From: JABFRJ01 sp964389095
GTDB taxonomy: Bacteria > Pseudomonadota > Alphaproteobacteria > Rhizobiales > Hyphomicrobiaceae
Reading direction: 5' to 3'
Length of the DNA stretch: 17,906 nt
Assembly (NCBI GenBank): GCA_964389095.1
Contig: CAYMEB010000084.1
Location: 1-17,906, forward strand
This document shows positions 15,431 to 17,906 of this stretch, piece by piece (position 1 is the stretch's first letter; each line of letters starts with the position of its first letter). The translations under genes were made by a program, and so were the position numbers. Under the pieces are notes generated by a model. It was not told the DNA's origin. It ran no database searches and saw nothing but the letters and a program-made list of their open reading frames with translations.

Positions 15431-15464
15431 AGCATCGCCAGATTGCGAGCGGAAAGCATCGCCA
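15431..15464 (+). repeat. 10-bp direct repeat in the leader of the SMP-30 gene
   Basis: AGCATCGCCA occurs at 15431-15440 and again at 15455-15464, a 24-bp period. Each copy is followed by an ATTGC (15442-15446 and 15471-15475). The first copy directly overlaps a TATAGC (15428-15433) that could be a -10 element, although no good -35 was found. The divergent gap 15364-15499 must hold the promoters of two genes, so the repeats may bind a regulator. Confidence 0.4.
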
Positions 15465-15499
15465 CCGCCAATTGCCGTTCAGATCGGAGAAACTCCCCG

Positions 15500-16441
15500 A
15501 TGCGCGCACCAGAAATCACGGTCGTAACCACCGGCCTGCGCTTTCCCGAGGGCCCCGTCTGGATGCCGGACGGATCTGTCGTGCTGGTCGAGATCGAAGG
15601 GCGCAGGATCACCCGCGTTCATGCCGACGGCCGGAAGACGACGATCGCGGAGACCGGTGGCGGACCCAACGGCGCAGCGCTGGGCCCCGACGGCAAGATC
15701 TACGTTACGAACAACGGCGGCTTCAACTGGCTCGACGACCCGGTCCATGGCCTGCGACCGACGGGGCAGGCGGACGACTACTCGGGCGGCCGGATCGAGC
15801 GCATCGACTTGTCCAGCGGCCGCGTCGAGACACTTTATACGCACTGCGATGGGACCGCCCTGCGCGGCCCCAACGATCTGGTCTTCGACGCCCAGGGCGG
15901 CTTCTATTTCACCGATCTGGGAAAGACCCGCCATCGCGAGATCGATCGCGGCGGAGTCTATTATGCCAAGGCCGACGGCTCGCTCATCCGGGAGATCGCC
16001 TTCCCGACCCTGACGGCGAACGGCTGCGCACTCTCCCCGGACGGCAAGGTGCTCTATTTCGCGGAAACCGAATCGGCCCGGATCTGGGCAGTCGACCTCG
16101 ACGGCCCCGGCATCGCACGGAGAGCCCCATGGCCCAGTCCGCATGGCGGCCGCCTCGTAGCGCAGGTCGGCGGCACACTACAGCGTTTCGACTCCATGGC
16201 GGTGGATGCCGCCGGCAACATCTGTGTTGCAACACTCATCAACGGCGGGATCACCATCGTTTCACCCGACGGCAAGTCGATCCGCCACTTGCCCATGCCC
16301 GACGTCTACACCACCAACATATGCTTCGGTGGGCAGGACATGGCCACGGCCTTCGTCACCCTCTCCGGCGCAGGGCGGCTGGTGAGCTTCGATTGGCGAC
16401 GGACGGTGGGGACGGTTGGCCTGCGTCTCAATTGCGCCTGA
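15500..16441 (+). CDS. SMP-30/gluconolactonase/LRE family protein
   Basis: Six-bladed beta-propeller lactonase-type enzyme, 313 residues. ATG 15500 has GGAGA (15486-15490) 9 nt upstream; a longer in-frame start at 15443 has no comparable support. Expected metal-site residues are present: Glu17 in RFPEGPVW, Asn174 in TANGCALSPDG and Asp231 in FDSMAVDAAGN, with Asn125 in RGPNDLVFD as the probable substrate-side residue. Repeated PDGKIYVT / PDGKVLYF / AAGNICVA motifs mark the blades. There is no signal peptide. Family members hydrolyse sugar lactones or act on related esters; the substrate here is unknown. The LprI-like gene follows 48 nt downstream on the same strand. Confidence 0.93.
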   Translation: MRAPEITVVTTGLRFPEGPVWMPDGSVVLVEIEGRRITRVHADGRKTTIAETGGGPNGAALGPDGKIYVTNNGGFNWLDDPVHGLRPTGQADDYSGGRIERIDLSSGRVETLYTHCDGTALRGPNDLVFDAQGGFYFTDLGKTRHREIDRGGVYYAKADGSLIREIAFPTLTANGCALSPDGKVLYFAETESARIWAVDLDGPGIARRAPWPSPHGGRLVAQVGGTLQRFDSMAVDAAGNICVATLINGGITIVSPDGKSIRHLPMPDVYTTNICFGGQDMATAFVTLSGAGRLVSFDWRRTVGTVGLRLNCA

Positions 16442-16489
16442 GCGGTCTGAGACCGTTCCGCATGGGAATCGCTCCGGGGAGAAGCAAGC

Positions 16490-16894
16490 ATGAGAACGCA
16501 TTTTGGAGTCCTGGTCGCCGCCGGCCTGATGTTCTCGACGCCGGGAGCGGCGGCTTACAATTGCACCATTCCCGGTATCGTGAACCCGGCCAAAAAGGCC
16601 GTCTGCGCCAACCCTCTGTTGGCGGCCGCCAACGCGACGGAGTTGTCCCTGCTGGAGGGCTTGCGGACCAATCTTCCGGCCGACGCCCGGCGGGCCCTGG
16701 TCCGTGACCGCCGCTCCTACCTGACCACCCGCGACCGCTGCGGCTCCGACGAGCGTTGTCTGGAAGCGACGATGCGGGCCCAGGTCCGGCTGTATCGCCG
16801 GGTGGAACCTTGTGCCCAAGCCGGCGCGCGCGCTCTCTTCTGCACAACGCGCGCAATCGAGCGGCACCGTCACGAACTGCATCGCTCGATGTGA
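16490..16894 (+). CDS. Secreted LprI-like (DUF1311-type) six-cysteine protein
   Basis: Small exported protein of 134 residues. ATG 16490 is preceded by GGGGAG about 10 nt upstream. The signal peptide (MRTHF, hydrophobic core 6-18) has likely cleavage at GAAA-Y. The mature part follows the LprI N-terminal-domain pattern: AKKAVCANPLLAAANATELS (35-54), then RSYLTTRDRCGSDERCL (75-91). Six cysteines (25, 39, 84, 90, 108, 118) could form three disulfides in the periplasm. LprI of mycobacteria is a lysozyme inhibitor, but most DUF1311 proteins are uncharacterised, so that role is only a possibility. It may be cotranscribed with the SMP-30-like gene. Confidence 0.82.
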   Translation: MRTHFGVLVAAGLMFSTPGAAAYNCTIPGIVNPAKKAVCANPLLAAANATELSLLEGLRTNLPADARRALVRDRRSYLTTRDRCGSDERCLEATMRAQVRLYRRVEPCAQAGARALFCTTRAIERHRHELHRSM

Positions 16895-17043
16895 GCCGGG
16901 CGCCGCTTTCGCGAACACGAGTGATCCAGCCCGATCGGCGGCGTCACAAGCCCCGATAAACACCCTTCGTCCCGGTGCGCCATTGCATGTCGCCCCCGGG
17001 TGGGCTTTCATGGGCCATCCGACACCTCGATGGAGTACTTCCC

Positions 17044-17906
17044 GTGGCAGATGCCGTCATCGTCTCGACCGCCCGTACCGGTCTCGCCAAATCGTGGCGT
17101 GGCGCTCTCAACAACACTCACGGCGCCACGCTCGGCGGACACGTCGTCAAGCACGCCATGAGCCGCGCCAAGGTCGAGGCCGGCGAGGTCGAGGACGTGA
17201 TCATGGGCTGCGCCAATCCCGAGGGCGCCACCGGCGGCAACATCGCCCGCCAGATTGCCCTGATGGCCGACTGCCCGGTCGGCGTCTCCGGCATGACGGT
17301 CAATCGCTTCTGCTCGTCCGGTCTGCAGACCATCGCCCTGGCGGCGCAGCGCATCCGCGCCGGCGAGGGCGACATCTATGCCGCCGGGGGCGTCGAGAGC
17401 ATCAGCCTCGTTCAGAACGAGATGAACCGGAAGAACGCCGTCGACAAGCTGCTGAAGGCCAAGAAGCCGGAGGTTTACTGGAACATGCTCCAGACCGCCG
17501 AGCAGGTGGCCAAGCGGTACGGCATCGCCCGCGAGGCCCAGGACCGTTACGGCGTCGAGAGCCAACTGCGTGCAGCCGCGGCCAAACAGGGCGGCAAATT
17601 CAATGACGAGATCGTTCCCATCACCGTCAAGATGATGAAGGCGGAGATGAACGAGAAGAAGGAAATCGTGCGCAGCTGGGAGGAGGAAGTCACCCTCCGC
17701 GACGACGAGGGCATCCGTGCCGACACCACCTACGAGGGCGTGGCGAAGATCAAGCCTGCCATCGAAGGCGGCGTGATCTCGGCAGGCAATGCGAGCCAGT
17801 TCTCCGACGGCGCCTCCGCGGCGATCGTCATGAGCGATACCCAGGCCGCAAAGCGCGGCCTCAAGCCGCTCGGCATCTTCAAGGGCTTCGCCGTTGCCGG
17901 TTGCGA
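17044..17906 (+). CDS. Acetyl-CoA acyltransferase (thiolase), 3' end outside the window
   Basis: Degradative-type thiolase, which cleaves 3-oxoacyl-CoA to acetyl-CoA and a shortened acyl-CoA in beta-oxidation. The first 287 codons are open to the window edge; family members are near 390 residues. GTG 17044 has TGGAG (17031-17035) 8 nt upstream and gives the usual start VADAVIVSTARTGLAK. The acylated active-site Cys is Cys90 in NRFCSSGLQ. GGVESIS (116-122) and ISAGNASQFSDGASA (about 245-259) are also typical. The closing His and second Cys motifs lie beyond the edge. The substrate range cannot be read from this part. The preceding gap (16895-17043) shows no convincing promoter or terminator. 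Confidence 0.95.
   Translation, partial: MADAVIVSTARTGLAKSWRGALNNTHGATLGGHVVKHAMSRAKVEAGEVEDVIMGCANPEGATGGNIARQIALMADCPVGVSGMTVNRFCSSGLQTIALAAQRIRAGEGDIYAAGGVESISLVQNEMNRKNAVDKLLKAKKPEVYWNMLQTAEQVAKRYGIAREAQDRYGVESQLRAAAAKQGGKFNDEIVPITVKMMKAEMNEKKEIVRSWEEEVTLRDDEGIRADTTYEGVAKIKPAIEGGVISAGNASQFSDGASAAIVMSDTQAAKRGLKPLGIFKGFAVAGC

Noticed and set aside
1..17906. Mobile elements, CRISPR arrays, defence islands, tRNA or rRNA genes
   Set aside because: No transposase or integrase, spaced repeats, nuclease/helicase clusters or tRNA-like cloverleafs were found; the genes are housekeeping or metabolic in style and of even composition.

Overview
The window reads as chromosomal DNA from a high-GC alphaproteobacterium. 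The signs are the G/C-rich third codon positions, frequent GTG starts, a DUF1194-type von Willebrand protein (a family typical of Alphaproteobacteria), an aat gene and Rhodospirillales/Hyphomicrobiales-like protein style. The genus cannot be fixed from the sequence alone. No tRNA, rRNA, insertion sequence, CRISPR array or phage gene was seen.

Left third (1-6407, all + strand): a vitamin B12 uptake operon. A sigma70-like promoter (80-109) is followed at once by a well-conserved cobalamin riboswitch aptamer (118-320). A leader of about 200 nt ends in a perfect hairpin (495-515) that buries the Shine-Dalgarno of the first gene. Then come an outer-membrane TonB-dependent receptor (btuB type), a periplasmic cobalamin-binding protein (btuF type), a FecCD permease (btuC) and an ATPase (btuD), packed with 4-nt gaps or overlaps. 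Together they would move B12 across both membranes, with translation shut off when cobalamin is plentiful. A patatin-like lipase follows 49 nt later and may be cotranscribed. A strong GC hairpin (6441-6463) closes this block.

Middle (6476-11143): a Tat-exported metallo-beta-lactamase-fold hydrolase of the NAPE-PLD/UlaG-like type (-) is divergent from an unrecognised GNAT-like protein (+). Their shared 117-nt intergenic region has a near-symmetric arrangement: a palindrome supplies a -35-like hexamer to both strands, each 16 bp from a -10-like hexamer. The GNAT-like gene overlaps, tail to tail, a PAS-like protein (-). A structured intergenic region leads to a secreted DUF1194/VWA protein and then to aat (leucyl/phenylalanyl-tRNA-protein transferase, N-degron pathway).

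Right part (11204-15363, all - strand): read in transcription order, a small membrane protein, a class A penicillin-binding protein (PBP1A type), a cupin and an unrecognised 358-residue protein. The last two are tightly coupled (6 nt apart). Finally, on the + strand, come an SMP-30/gluconolactonase-like protein, a secreted LprI-like six-cysteine protein, and the first 287 codons of an acetyl-CoA acyltransferase (thiolase) that runs off the right edge.

No clearly new multi-gene defence or mobile system was found. The points most worth a second look are the long riboswitch leader with its remote SD-sequestering hairpin, the symmetric divergent promoter at 7611-7651, the GNAT-like/PAS-like convergent pair, and the cupin/unknown pair.
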